DNA from: an uncultured Tidjanibacter sp.
GTDB lineage: Bacteria > Bacteroidota > Bacteroidia > Bacteroidales > Rikenellaceae
NCBI GenBank assembly: GCA_944326085.1
Contig: CALVCL010000004.1
Location: 101,920 to 165,919, forward strand
DNA: 64,000 bases
Direction of reading: 5' to 3'
Translations under genes and position numbers: made by a program
The notes under the pieces: generated by a model
What the model saw: only the letters and a program-made list of their open reading frames with translations
What the model was told of the DNA's origin: nothing
Database searches by the model: none
Shown here: one piece after another, positions 37,676-46,623 of the stretch
Layout of the letters: each line of letters starts with the position of its first letter
Numbering within the stretch: position 1 is the stretch's first letter

Positions 37676-38638
37676 TCAGTTACTGCTGACATTCAAGACG
37701 GGCAGATTGAGTATCTGCGCCCTTGTCACAGTAAACGGCTGCTGTGTCGTTTTGGTTATTGTGGTTCCGTCCGTAGTGGTGAACTGGAATTCCACTCCGG
37801 CACCATATTCCCCGGCTGGCATGATACCGTAAAATTCAACCGGTGTATCGGTAAGCGTCACACTGCTTGTGCCTGACCAGACAATCTGATTGGCATTGTG
37901 AGTAGAGCTGTGGAATGTCGTTGAGTATTCGTTGCCGCCCAAATTATTAATCTGGAAAAGACCAGAAATTTCAATGTCATTATCAATTTCATCGTTGCTA
38001 TATGATGTATCGATAGCAATCTTGTTGATTGTCACGTCACCAGCAACGGGGAAACATATCATACCGAAAGGACATACAAACGAAATGTCGCCATCTTTGT
38101 CTGCCTCTCCATACATCGGGTAATCGACAACATTCTCCAACCCCATGTATATCTCACGCGGAGCCTCCAATACGGTTATGGTATTCTCAGGGGTTACCGT
38201 AACAAACATGGCCGGATAACCGGCAAGGATAGAATCATACTCCTCCGGCAACTCCTCCTGCATGGTGACATCCGGGTCACTCGTATAGCCGAAACCGGTA
38301 TACTCGAATTCTGCCGACCCCGTACCTGCACCGCTCGTAAGGTCGAAAATACGCATCGAACCCTGAACACCGGTATTGAAGTGAATAATGATTTGGTCGT
38401 TGGCCTGCCACACTATCTGATGAGGTATGGTTCCGTCCTGTATTATCGTACGCTGCTGCACTCCACATACACTGTCGCCGAACATTGCAGGCGAAGCCGA
38501 ATATGCCACAGGCTGTTCTATCGCAGCACGCAGCGTCATGGTCTGCGGCTCGACCGACACCTTCGGCTTGTCACACGACACCACACCACACAATCCGCAC
38601 AAAATAACTATACTGCAAGCAAGTAAATTTCTCTTCAT
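37676..38638 (-). CDS. fimbrillin-like lipoprotein (solo)
   Basis: A 320-residue lipoprotein with lipobox GVVSC (Cys22). The mature chain has the two-domain pattern of Bacteroidales fimbrillins: an Ala/Glu/Pro-rich N-terminal half with a likely surface-processing region, FVCPFGMICFPVAGDVTINKIAI, VTLTDTPVEFYGIMPAGEYG and a final TRAQILNLPVLNV strand that resembles the donor-strand end. No anchor, tip or DUF3575 gene is beside it. A 52-residue protein gene sits 11 bp upstream on the same strand. It may be a minor surface protein rather than a pilus backbone. Confidence 0.75.
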   Translation of the reverse strand: MKRNLLACSIVILCGLCGVVSCDKPKVSVEPQTMTLRAAIEQPVAYSASPAMFGDSVCGVQQRTIIQDGTIPHQIVWQANDQIIIHFNTGVQGSMRIFDLTSGAGTGSAEFEYTGFGYTSDPDVTMQEELPEEYDSILAGYPAMFVTVTPENTITVLEAPREIYMGLENVVDYPMYGEADKDGDISFVCPFGMICFPVAGDVTINKIAIDTSYSNDEIDNDIEISGLFQINNLGGNEYSTTFHSSTHNANQIVWSGTSSVTLTDTPVEFYGIMPAGEYGAGVEFQFTTTDGTTITKTTQQPFTVTRAQILNLPVLNVSSN

Positions 38639-38649
38639 AGTCTATACGT

Positions 38650-38808
38650 TTAATTCCAGAATGCATCCGAAGAATATCCCGAATCTGCTTCGCCTATACT
38701 TTCAATCGATGAACCCGACACAGGAGACGCAGCTATACCCGCTTCGGCAACAACAGTAAAACAATCTATCACAGGAGCTTCGTAAGCCTGTTTTACATTT
38801 GTATCCAT
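38650..38808 (-). CDS. 52-residue conserved-type small protein
   Basis: A short gene between the ATG at 38808 and the TAA at 38650-38652; the product starts MDTNVKQAYEAPVIDCFTVV and ends GYSSDAFWN. There is no signal peptide. The pattern of an N-terminal YxxPxIxxxxV stretch, then a small acidic tail with terminal aromatic/Asn, recalls tiny Bacteroidales proteins found beside fimbrillin genes. It precedes the solo fimbrillin gene by 11 bp and is probably co-transcribed. Function is unknown; a real gene is supported by position, clean codons and family resemblance from memory. Confidence 0.72.
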   Translation of the reverse strand: MDTNVKQAYEAPVIDCFTVVAEAGIAASPVSGSSIESIGEADSGYSSDAFWN

Positions 38809-38922
38809 ATCCACAATAATTTATTATATACTTAAAATCAGCCGCAAATCGCATGCCAACAGGACCAGCAGCAAGACAATAACGACACTGCAGACAACCG
38901 GTAAAAAATGCCAGGTTCGGTT

Positions 38923-40119
38923 TTACTCCGAAATAACTCCCGATCCCACAAGCTCGTCACCGTCATACCACACTGCAAACTGACCTGGCGTAATACCGCG
39001 CTGCGGAACGTCGAACACCATATATGCACCGTCGGCACACATGTGCAGCACGCCTGCCTGAAGCAGCTGCCGATAACGTATTCTCATCGAAAACCGACGG
39101 CTCTCGCCCTCGGACAAACGTCGGTCGGGACTTACCCAATGCACCTCCTCGGGCAATATGCGCAGCGCCCTGCGGTAAAGTCCCGGATGCTCCTGCCCCT
39201 GACCGACATAAACAGTATTCGTCACGGTATCGGTAGCAATGATAAACATGGGTTCGGGTCGGCCGCTGACACCAAGTCCTTTGCGCTGGCCTATGGTATA
39301 ATAGTGTGCTCCATTGTGCACCCCGATCTTCTTGCCGTCGTAAGGAGTATAGTGATACGGGCGCGCCATATCGGCAATCGAAGTACGCGATGCAGCATCG
39401 GCATATCCGTGCCAGTCGGGAAGTATCTCAACTATATTACCCTGTTTAGGTGCGAGTTTCTGCTGCAGGAATACCGGCAGGTCGACCTTTCCGACAAAAC
39501 ATATACCCTGGGAGTCCTTGCGCCTTGCCGTTGCAAGTTTCTGTTCTGCGGCAATACGGCGCACATCCGGTTTCAGCATGTCGCCTATCGGGAACAACGC
39601 CTTCGACATCTGCTGCTGCGACAACTGGCAAAGGAAATAACTCTGGTCCTTGTTCGGGTCCGTACCTGCAAGCAACCGATGATACACCTTACCATCCACC
39701 GCATCATCGCGGCGACGGCAATAATGACCCGTAGCCACATAATCGGCACCGAGCCTCAAAGCCTCATCAAGAAAGGCATCGAACTTTATCTCTCGGTTGC
39801 AAAGCACATCTGGATTCGGGGTACGTCCGCGCGAATATTCATCGAACATATAATCTACCACCCTTGCCCTGTATTGCTCGCTCAAATCCACGAAATGAAA
39901 CGGTATGTCTAGCTTTTTGGCGACAAGTTCGGCAAACACCTGGTCGTCATACCACGGACAGTCGCCCTCGAGAGTTCCAACCGTATCGTGCCAGTTGCGC
40001 ATAAAAAGTCCAACGACATCGTACCCCTGCTCCTTGAGCAGCCATGCAGCCACCGAGGAATCCACTCCGCCGGAAAGCCCTACTACAACCCTTGTTTTGT
40101 AATTATTACCGTTTGCCAT
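38923..40119 (-). CDS. mnmA: tRNA-specific 2-thiouridylase MnmA
   Basis: Puts sulfur on U34 of tRNA-Lys, -Glu and -Gln. The 398-residue protein has the PP-loop VVGLSGGVDSSVAAWLL, the Cys-containing DVLCNREIKFDAF and the active-site loop RRKDSQGICFVGKVDLP (Cys of GICF), then the central and C-terminal beta domains (QRKGLGVSGRPEPMFI). The start is the ATG at 40119. The -7 box at 40125-40132 is so close that the mRNA would be nearly leaderless, unless another promoter is used. Confidence 0.97.
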   Translation of the reverse strand: MANGNNYKTRVVVGLSGGVDSSVAAWLLKEQGYDVVGLFMRNWHDTVGTLEGDCPWYDDQVFAELVAKKLDIPFHFVDLSEQYRARVVDYMFDEYSRGRTPNPDVLCNREIKFDAFLDEALRLGADYVATGHYCRRRDDAVDGKVYHRLLAGTDPNKDQSYFLCQLSQQQMSKALFPIGDMLKPDVRRIAAEQKLATARRKDSQGICFVGKVDLPVFLQQKLAPKQGNIVEILPDWHGYADAASRTSIADMARPYHYTPYDGKKIGVHNGAHYYTIGQRKGLGVSGRPEPMFIIATDTVTNTVYVGQGQEHPGLYRRALRILPEEVHWVSPDRRLSEGESRRFSMRIRYRQLLQAGVLHMCADGAYMVFDVPQRGITPGQFAVWYDGDELVGSGVISE

Positions 40120-40124
40120 AATGA

Positions 40125-40132
40125 CAAAGTTA
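40125..40132 (-). promoter_or_regulatory. -7-like box at the mnmA start
   Basis: The minus strand reads TAACTTTG, an exact match, ending 6 bp from the mnmA ATG. Confidence 0.5.
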
Positions 40133-40259
40133 CTACATTAATTCTGAAAACGGATATATACCCCCTAAGAGACTGTCAGTTAATTCGCCTCATGAAACAT
40201 TTAACGCCGCAGCATCGTATTGATAGCGGGGTTGGTAAATCACACCCGAGCCATGTCTT

Positions 40260-41231
40260 ATGATACATACCCGACGATTGTCATTATTGCTGTTCTCTCT
40301 GGCAATACTCTTCACGGTTCATCCGCTCAATGCACAATACAATAAGGTTTCTGTAGGCTTCTACAACACCGAAAACCTGTTCGATACCATTCCCAGCCCG
40401 TTCTACAATGACCATGAATTCACGCCCCAAAGCCGTCGCCACTGGAACAGCACACGATATCGCTGCAAGCTGGAAAACATAGCACGAGTTATCGACGATG
40501 CCGGTTTCGATGTAGTGGCACTCGCCGAAGTGGAAAATGAAACCGTCGTGCGCGACCTCGTCATGACACTTTCCGACGACTACAGCTACATACACCGCAC
40601 CAGCAGCGATCGGCGCGGCATAGATCTCGCCCTGCTCTACAAGGGCGACAAGTTCTTTCCGGACACCGTATGCCTCATCAATTCCAACACGCCACGCGAA
40701 TTCATGCTCGTACACGGCAATATGATAGGCGAAGAGATGGCTGTTATGATATGCCACCTGCCGTCGAAACTCAACGACATGGATTTCAGACTCGCTGCGG
40801 CAAGCAGACTTTCCTCTGTCGCCGACTCGCTGCTAACCTGCGCCGGATACGAACGTCTGGTCATACTCGGCGACCTCAACTGTGAACTTGACATGCCACC
40901 GATGAGTACCGTATTCCCTGTTGGAACACACAGCTGCCAGTTCGTTGATGTGTTGGCAAAATACCGTCACCACGGTTTCGGCTCATACTGCTGGGACAAC
41001 CAGTGGATTTTATACGACAACATCGTAGTTTCCAAATCATTGGCAACTGGTCAAGGACTGCATGTGGCAAAGGCTGGCATCTTTATCCGCAACTATATGC
41101 TGACAGGCACCGGCACATCCGTACGTACCGACCGCATCCAACGCGGTTATCCGCGTCGGACATTCTACGGCAACCGATACCTCGGAGGATACAGCGACCA
41201 CCTGCCCGTTTTTGTCATTTTCACACGTTAG
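40260..41231 (+). CDS. endonuclease/exonuclease/phosphatase-family protein
   Basis: A 323-residue secreted protein with an N-terminal signal peptide cut near PLNAQ (residue 26). The exonuclease III-like fold is seen in VGFYNTENLFDTI, DVVALAEVENETVVRDL (metal-binding Glu), RRGIDLALLYK, and LVILGDLNCEL (catalytic D-x-N), ending GGYSDHLPVF (SDH). This family includes DNases and phospholipid/sphingomyelin phosphodiesterases; because it is exported it probably acts in the periplasm or outside. The substrate cannot be told. Confidence 0.88.
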   Translation: MIHTRRLSLLLFSLAILFTVHPLNAQYNKVSVGFYNTENLFDTIPSPFYNDHEFTPQSRRHWNSTRYRCKLENIARVIDDAGFDVVALAEVENETVVRDLVMTLSDDYSYIHRTSSDRRGIDLALLYKGDKFFPDTVCLINSNTPREFMLVHGNMIGEEMAVMICHLPSKLNDMDFRLAAASRLSSVADSLLTCAGYERLVILGDLNCELDMPPMSTVFPVGTHSCQFVDVLAKYRHHGFGSYCWDNQWILYDNIVVSKSLATGQGLHVAKAGIFIRNYMLTGTGTSVRTDRIQRGYPRRTFYGNRYLGGYSDHLPVFVIFTR

Positions 41232-41328
41232 CCTTGCTTATTACCGTAAAAATCACTACTTTCGCATCTCTTTATTGAATACATTTATCGCAAACACATA
41301 TTGGAGAAATACATAATACTAAAATCCT

Positions 41329-44052
41329 ATGTCAACAAGCAACAAGAGAGTGTATACTTTCGGCAACAAGCAGGCCGAAGGTAACGGCAAAATGAGGGAG
41401 CTGCTCGGTGGTAAGGGAGCAAACCTCGCAGAAATGAACCTCGTAGGAATTCCTGTTCCTCCCGGATTTACCATCACAACAGAGGTATGCACCGAATACT
41501 ACGAGCAGGGACGCGAAGCTGTCATAGCTTCCATTCGTCCCGATGTAGAAGCCGCAGTTAAAGGCATAGAAGAGCAGACCGGCATGAAGTTCGGCAGCGA
41601 TACCCTGCCACTTCTCGTATCCGTACGTTCGGGTGCACGTGCATCGATGCCGGGTATGATGGATACCATACTGAACCTCGGTCTCAATGACACAGCCGTA
41701 GAGGCAATAGCAAAACGTACCGGCAACGAACGTTTTGCATGGGATTCCTACCGTCGTTTCGTACAGATGTACGGTGACGTCGTCCTCGGTATGAAGCCCC
41801 AAAGCAAGGAAGACGAAGACCCGTTCGAAGTAATCATAGACCACGTAAAAAAAGCCAAGGGCGTAAAACTCGACACCGAACTCGCAACCGAAGACCTCAA
41901 GGAACTCGTTGTGAAATTCAAGGCTGCCGTTAAGGAACAGACCGGTTCAGACTTCCCGACCGACCCGTGGGAACAGCTTTGGGGGGCAATCATGGCCGTA
42001 TTCCAGAGCTGGATGAACGAGCGTGCAATCCTCTACCGCAAACTCAACAAGATACCCGCCGAATGGGGTACTGCAGTAAACGTGCAGGCCATGGTATTCG
42101 GCAACATGGGCAACAATTCCGCTACAGGTGTTGCGTTTACCCGTGATGCCGCTACAGGTGAAAACATCTTCAACGGTGAATACCTCATCAACGCACAGGG
42201 CGAAGACGTGGTTGCAGGTATCCGTACGCCACAGCAGATTACACTCGAAGGCTCGCGCCGCTGGGCAAAGGCTCAGGGCGTAAGCGAAGAAGAGCGTAAG
42301 GCAAAATACCCGTCGCTCGAAGAGTCGATGCCTGAAGCATACAAGGAACTGTATGACATACAGCACCACCTCGAAACATACTTCACCGATATGCAGGACC
42401 TCGAGTTCACTATCCAGGACGGTAAGCTCTGGATGCTCCAGACCCGTAACGGTAAACGTACCGGTGCTGCCATGCTCAAGATAGCCATGGACATGCTCAA
42501 CGAAGGTCTTATCGACGAGCAGACCGCAGTTAAGCGCTGCGAGCCCGCAAAACTCGACGAACTCCTCCACCCGGTATTCGACAACACCGCAATGAAGAAT
42601 GCAAAGGTCCTCACCAAGGGTCTCCCCGCGTCGCCTGGTGCTGCTACCGGTCAGGTGGTATTCTTCGCCGAAGACGCTGCAAAATGGAAAAACGAAAACA
42701 AACAGGTCGTACTCGTCCGCATCGAAACATCGCCTGAAGACCTCAGCGGTATGAACGCTGCAGAAGGTATCCTCACCGCCCGCGGTGGTATGACCTCCCA
42801 CGCTGCCGTAGTCGCACGTGGTATGGGTAAGTGCTGCGTATCCGGTGCAGGCGAACTCGTTATCGACTACAAGGCAAGGACTATCAAGGTCGGCAACACC
42901 GTTATCAAGGAAGGCGACTGGATTTCGCTCAACGGTTCCACCGGTGAAGTTTACGTAGGTCAGGTTGCAACCAAGGCTGCCGAACTGAACGCTGACTTCA
43001 ACAAGCTCCTCAGTCTTGCAAAGAAATATTCTACAATGAGGGTACGTGCCAATGCCGACACCCCACACGATGCACAGACTGCATTCGCATTCGGTGCAGA
43101 AGGTATCGGTCTCTGCCGTACGGAACACATGTTCTTCGAAAGCAGCCGTATCAAGGCTATGCGCGAAATGATACTTGCCGACGACGAAGCCGGCCGTCGC
43201 ATAGCACTTGCCAAACTGCTTCCCATGCAGCGCGGCGACTTCGAGTCACTCTTCGAAGTTATGAACGGCTATCCCGTTACCGTACGTCTCCTCGACCCGC
43301 CGTTGCATGAATTCGTTCCCCAGGACGAAAAGGGCCAGAGGGAAATGTCCGAAGAAATGCACGTTAGCTTCGAGAAAATCAAGGCTCGTGTTGACTCGCT
43401 CCACGAAGTTAACCCGATGCTCGGTCACCGTGGCTGCCGTCTCGGCAACACCTACCCCGAAATCACCGAAATGCAGGCACGTGCAATCATCGAGGCTGCA
43501 ATGAATGTTGAGAAACGCGGTATTCCGGTGAAGGTTGAAATCATGGTTCCGCTCGTAGGCAACCACAAGGAACTCCGTTACCAGAAGGCTATCATCGACA
43601 AGGTGGCTCAGGAAGTATTCGCAGAACGCAATAACAAAATTGACTACATGGTAGGTACCATGATCGAAATCCCGCGTGCTGCCGTAACCGCAAACCAGAT
43701 AGCTGAAGTGGCCGATTTCTTCTCGTTCGGTACCAACGACCTTACCCAGATGACCCTCGGCTTCTCGCGTGACGATATCGCCAAGTTCCTCCCGATTTAC
43801 CTCGAAAAGGGACTTATCAAGAACGACCCGTTCCAGACCCTCGACCAGAATGGCGTTGGCCAGCTCGTTAAGGAAGGTGTATTCAAGGGCCGTAACGTTA
43901 AGCCGCAGCTCAAGTGCGGTATCTGCGGTGAACATGGCGGTGATCCGACATCCGTAGAATTCTGCCACTTCGCAGGTCTCAACTATGTGTCATGCTCGCC
44001 GTTCCGCGTGCCCATCGCATGGCTGGCTGCGGCTCACGCAGCTCTTAAGTAG
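41329..44052 (+). CDS. ppdK: pyruvate, phosphate dikinase
   Basis: Interconverts pyruvate, ATP and phosphate with phosphoenolpyruvate, AMP and pyrophosphate. The 907-residue protein shows the N-terminal ATP-grasp domain (KMRELLGGKGANLAEM), the central swivelling His domain (ILTARGGMTSHAAVVARGMGKCCV, catalytic His in TSHAA) and the C-terminal TIM barrel (GAEGIGLCRTEHMFF, FSFGTNDLTQMTLGFSRDD, CGICGEHGGDP with the catalytic Cys). With the biotin-dependent enzyme at 30.3 kb it would link pyruvate, PEP and oxaloacetate. A near-consensus -7 box (TACTTTCG) lies about 65 bp upstream. It ends at a terminator. Confidence 0.98.
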   Translation: MSTSNKRVYTFGNKQAEGNGKMRELLGGKGANLAEMNLVGIPVPPGFTITTEVCTEYYEQGREAVIASIRPDVEAAVKGIEEQTGMKFGSDTLPLLVSVRSGARASMPGMMDTILNLGLNDTAVEAIAKRTGNERFAWDSYRRFVQMYGDVVLGMKPQSKEDEDPFEVIIDHVKKAKGVKLDTELATEDLKELVVKFKAAVKEQTGSDFPTDPWEQLWGAIMAVFQSWMNERAILYRKLNKIPAEWGTAVNVQAMVFGNMGNNSATGVAFTRDAATGENIFNGEYLINAQGEDVVAGIRTPQQITLEGSRRWAKAQGVSEEERKAKYPSLEESMPEAYKELYDIQHHLETYFTDMQDLEFTIQDGKLWMLQTRNGKRTGAAMLKIAMDMLNEGLIDEQTAVKRCEPAKLDELLHPVFDNTAMKNAKVLTKGLPASPGAATGQVVFFAEDAAKWKNENKQVVLVRIETSPEDLSGMNAAEGILTARGGMTSHAAVVARGMGKCCVSGAGELVIDYKARTIKVGNTVIKEGDWISLNGSTGEVYVGQVATKAAELNADFNKLLSLAKKYSTMRVRANADTPHDAQTAFAFGAEGIGLCRTEHMFFESSRIKAMREMILADDEAGRRIALAKLLPMQRGDFESLFEVMNGYPVTVRLLDPPLHEFVPQDEKGQREMSEEMHVSFEKIKARVDSLHEVNPMLGHRGCRLGNTYPEITEMQARAIIEAAMNVEKRGIPVKVEIMVPLVGNHKELRYQKAIIDKVAQEVFAERNNKIDYMVGTMIEIPRAAVTANQIAEVADFFSFGTNDLTQMTLGFSRDDIAKFLPIYLEKGLIKNDPFQTLDQNGVGQLVKEGVFKGRNVKPQLKCGICGEHGGDPTSVEFCHFAGLNYVSCSPFRVPIAWLAAAHAALK

Positions 44053-44079
44053 AAGCGAGAATAACCTAATTATCAGCCG

Positions 44080-44130
44080 AATAGGCGGTATGCTTTTCAT
44101 TTGCAAAGGCTTACCGCCTATTGTTTTATT
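44080..44130 (+). terminator. intrinsic terminator after ppdK
   Basis: An 11-bp stem (44080-44090 with 44112-44122), with a weaker inner stem in its long loop, followed by TTGTTTTATT. Confidence 0.75.
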
Positions 44131-44232
44131 TTGCAGCCAAAAACTTTGCCACACGCTGCACTACGGCATAATGGATAATCGGTCCTGTTTATGCAGTGTC
44201 AAGGAATATGGGATGAGGAATGATAAAACGAC

Positions 44233-44268
44233 AAAAACTCTCCATTCTTGACAGAATGGAGAGTTTTT
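44233..44268. terminator. bidirectional intrinsic terminator before the fimbrial operon end
   Basis: Perfect 16-bp stem (44233-44248 with 44253-44268) with A5/T5 outer ends, 22 bp beyond the stop of the tip gene on the minus strand. Confidence 0.88.
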
Positions 44269-44290
44269 GCAAACCGCTGCACGGTCTGAT

Positions 44291-46489
44291 TTACGGCCTC
44301 TTGCGAACTGCACGAACGTGCAGTTCGGTTTTACGCAGTTCCTGACTTAAGCCGCCAGATGATGAGTACTTCCAAGCATGCTGGTTATCATCCAAAGCCG
44401 TAGATGTCCAATATTCACCCGATATGGGATTTAGGCCATCCTCCATGCCGAGTATCTCATCCGATGAAGGAAGATACCAATCAGCAACATTACTGTCGTC
44501 TACCAGAGTAAGAAAGTAACCGCTTCCTGTATCTATGATTTTCCAGCTGTTCAGTTTCATGCAGGAAATTGCGGCATTGTTTGTAGGAATGACACCCTCG
44601 CCCTGAATGTCCAAAGCGTAACCTGGTATGCTTTCTATCATACTTATTATCTCATTGACAATCTGGATTCCTTCGAAGTTATATATCTCCTGGGTATTGC
44701 CTTGTCCATTGTCCGGACTCAATGCAATTCCTGTTGTTTGGATTTCGCCGAGATTGATTGTTATTTTATCAGCAATACTACCAAACCCCAAAAAACCACC
44801 GGATTCTTCCATCTCCACAAAGCTCAAATCAGGGACATCATCACCGAATATCCAAGTAAAAAGGTCGCCCAAGAAACCAGGCAAACTTGCTAACCAGCGA
44901 ATTGTTTTGGTCCAATCCACATATTGCCTAATGCTACCACGGGAATCTTCATCACAAGATGTCAAATCATAGATTAACGCAAAATCATCAGTCCAATAGA
45001 AGCCCCACGGACAATCAACTCCCTCTATGCGTTCACAGCCTATGCCACTGCCATACCAACTAGGCGCATATTGGGTGATGTCTATTGTCTGCACGACACT
45101 GCCATCCACCGTGACATCCAAAGCAACGACACGTGTATCATCACCTGCATTTTCAGGCACGAAAATGGCTATAGGAAATTCGCCGGAACCTGTCCCCTGA
45201 TAGGAGTTCGTACCTCGTGCACTGCCTGTTTCCTGCCCGTTCGAATCGACATTCATATCTGTCCAATAACCTTGCTTTGCATAACTGTTCATATCGGCCT
45301 GGGCCTGAATGGTTACGTTGTCTCCGGCAGTGACCGTCCACGACTTACCGGCCGGAACATTTGACACGACAAGGTTGGTCAAATAGATTTCATAGTGCGC
45401 ATCCAGCATTCGCTCGTCCGACAAGCTGAACTCATAATCCGGCGAAATGGAAATGCGGTATGTCACCATGTCGCCCTGCGGCCACTCCGTTCCTGCTATG
45501 GATGCGGAGAGGATGCGGTCTTCCGTGCCATCGTTAAACACCACCTCTACAGCAGCACCGGCAGGCAGGCTCTCCTGGGGCAGCATCATGAAAGTCTGGG
45601 CAACGGCCGTCACTTCGCTTCCGGCGCTCTCCATACCGGTTGTGGCATGATTCAACTGCTGTGTGAAATCACCGACAGTTTCTTTTAAAACCCATGTATC
45701 GGAAGCCATGTCATACACACCTGCCGTCCTGACACCTTTCAAGGCTACGCTCTTGATGGTTCCGGCCCGCATCTGGCTGCCGGTTTCGAAACGCACGGCT
45801 GTGCAGATGTGGCGGAAAGTAAGCGGCACCACAGCATTGCTGTTACCATCGATATCTGTCGTGGCAGCCACTACGATGTCTTTCTGGTCTGCGACATCAC
45901 TTGGAACGGCATAATCGAGCAATGTGCTCGTAGGAGCCTGCGGCACTGCGCTGAAGGCGGCATCCACAGGAGCCCATGCATAAAACCGGAGCGTATGTCC
46001 GTCACCAGGCCAATAATAGGTATCGGCACAGTTCCAGAGATTGTTGCCCGAATCGGAAACATCCTCGTCCATATAAAACTGCTCCTCCACCAGTTGCCCG
46101 TCTTTATTCCAGTATGCCGCGACATGGAACATATCGTAGAAATTTCCTTCGCTGACCGGCATGGCGCGCGTCGCAGCCATGCTGCCGCTGCCCGACGGAC
46201 TAATGCCGTCCGAGACTATGGCTCGGACACACAGCGTGTCCGACGAATTCTGCGAACGCAGCACAAACTGTCCTGCAGTATATTCCTCGCCACCGCCGTT
46301 GGATGCAACTACCCTTGTGTCAGCCATTCCATCCGGCAAGACGCCAAAACATATGCTGCCGCCATACTCCCCGAAGCGTCCGCAGTTACCGCCGTTGCGG
46401 AAATCCTCGCTGCTGCACGACAAAAGCAGCAAGCACGAAAGAAGTGCAGAAATACCGCCCGCAATATACCGATTCTTATATGCTTCCAT
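44291..46489 (-). CDS. large fimbrial tip-like lipoprotein (fimbrillin family)
   Basis: A 732-residue lipoprotein with lipobox LLLSC (Cys25). The N-terminal half is fimbrillin-like (FYAWAPVDAAF, PLTFRHICTAVRFE, MLPQESLPAGAAVEVVF). The middle has an immunoglobulin-like donor-strand section and the VPAGKSWTVTAGD strand. The last 150 residues (VADWYLPSSDEILGM, YWTSTALDDNQHAWKY, LHVRAVRKRP) match the Lcl/DUF1566-type C-terminal domain found in surface adhesins. As the longest and last gene of the operon it is probably the tip adhesin. Ligand unknown. It follows the major fimbrillin gene after a 134-bp hairpin-rich gap. Confidence 0.82.
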   Translation of the reverse strand: MEAYKNRYIAGGISALLSCLLLLSCSSEDFRNGGNCGRFGEYGGSICFGVLPDGMADTRVVASNGGGEEYTAGQFVLRSQNSSDTLCVRAIVSDGISPSGSGSMAATRAMPVSEGNFYDMFHVAAYWNKDGQLVEEQFYMDEDVSDSGNNLWNCADTYYWPGDGHTLRFYAWAPVDAAFSAVPQAPTSTLLDYAVPSDVADQKDIVVAATTDIDGNSNAVVPLTFRHICTAVRFETGSQMRAGTIKSVALKGVRTAGVYDMASDTWVLKETVGDFTQQLNHATTGMESAGSEVTAVAQTFMMLPQESLPAGAAVEVVFNDGTEDRILSASIAGTEWPQGDMVTYRISISPDYEFSLSDERMLDAHYEIYLTNLVVSNVPAGKSWTVTAGDNVTIQAQADMNSYAKQGYWTDMNVDSNGQETGSARGTNSYQGTGSGEFPIAIFVPENAGDDTRVVALDVTVDGSVVQTIDITQYAPSWYGSGIGCERIEGVDCPWGFYWTDDFALIYDLTSCDEDSRGSIRQYVDWTKTIRWLASLPGFLGDLFTWIFGDDVPDLSFVEMEESGGFLGFGSIADKITINLGEIQTTGIALSPDNGQGNTQEIYNFEGIQIVNEIISMIESIPGYALDIQGEGVIPTNNAAISCMKLNSWKIIDTGSGYFLTLVDDSNVADWYLPSSDEILGMEDGLNPISGEYWTSTALDDNQHAWKYSSSGGLSQELRKTELHVRAVRKRP

Positions 46490-46509
46490 TTTACTGTGGT
46501 TTTATCAAC

Positions 46510-46614
46510 GCCGTGAATCTCCTCACGGCAATTTGCGAGTGTAAGGGGAACATTCAACCCCTTACACCCTGTTTCACTCCCGACTGTCGGAACAGTTTCC
46601 GACAGTCGGGAGTG
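46510..46614 (-). other. three consecutive stem-loops in the fimbrillin-tip gap
   Basis: Stems are 46510-46516/46523-46529 (7 bp), 46539-46548/46558-46567 (10 bp) and 46575-46590/46599-46614 (16 bp, 8-nt loop), all perfect. The minus-strand order puts the strongest first after the major fimbrillin stop, with no long T tract. Such structures can stabilise the 3' end of an abundant pilin mRNA and lower expression of downstream subunits. Confidence 0.7.
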
Positions 46615-46623
46615 CTTCAGATA

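Noticed and set aside
41947..43128. 393-codon minus-strand open frame inside ppdK
   Set aside because: Antisense of conserved ppdK; no recognisable protein features.
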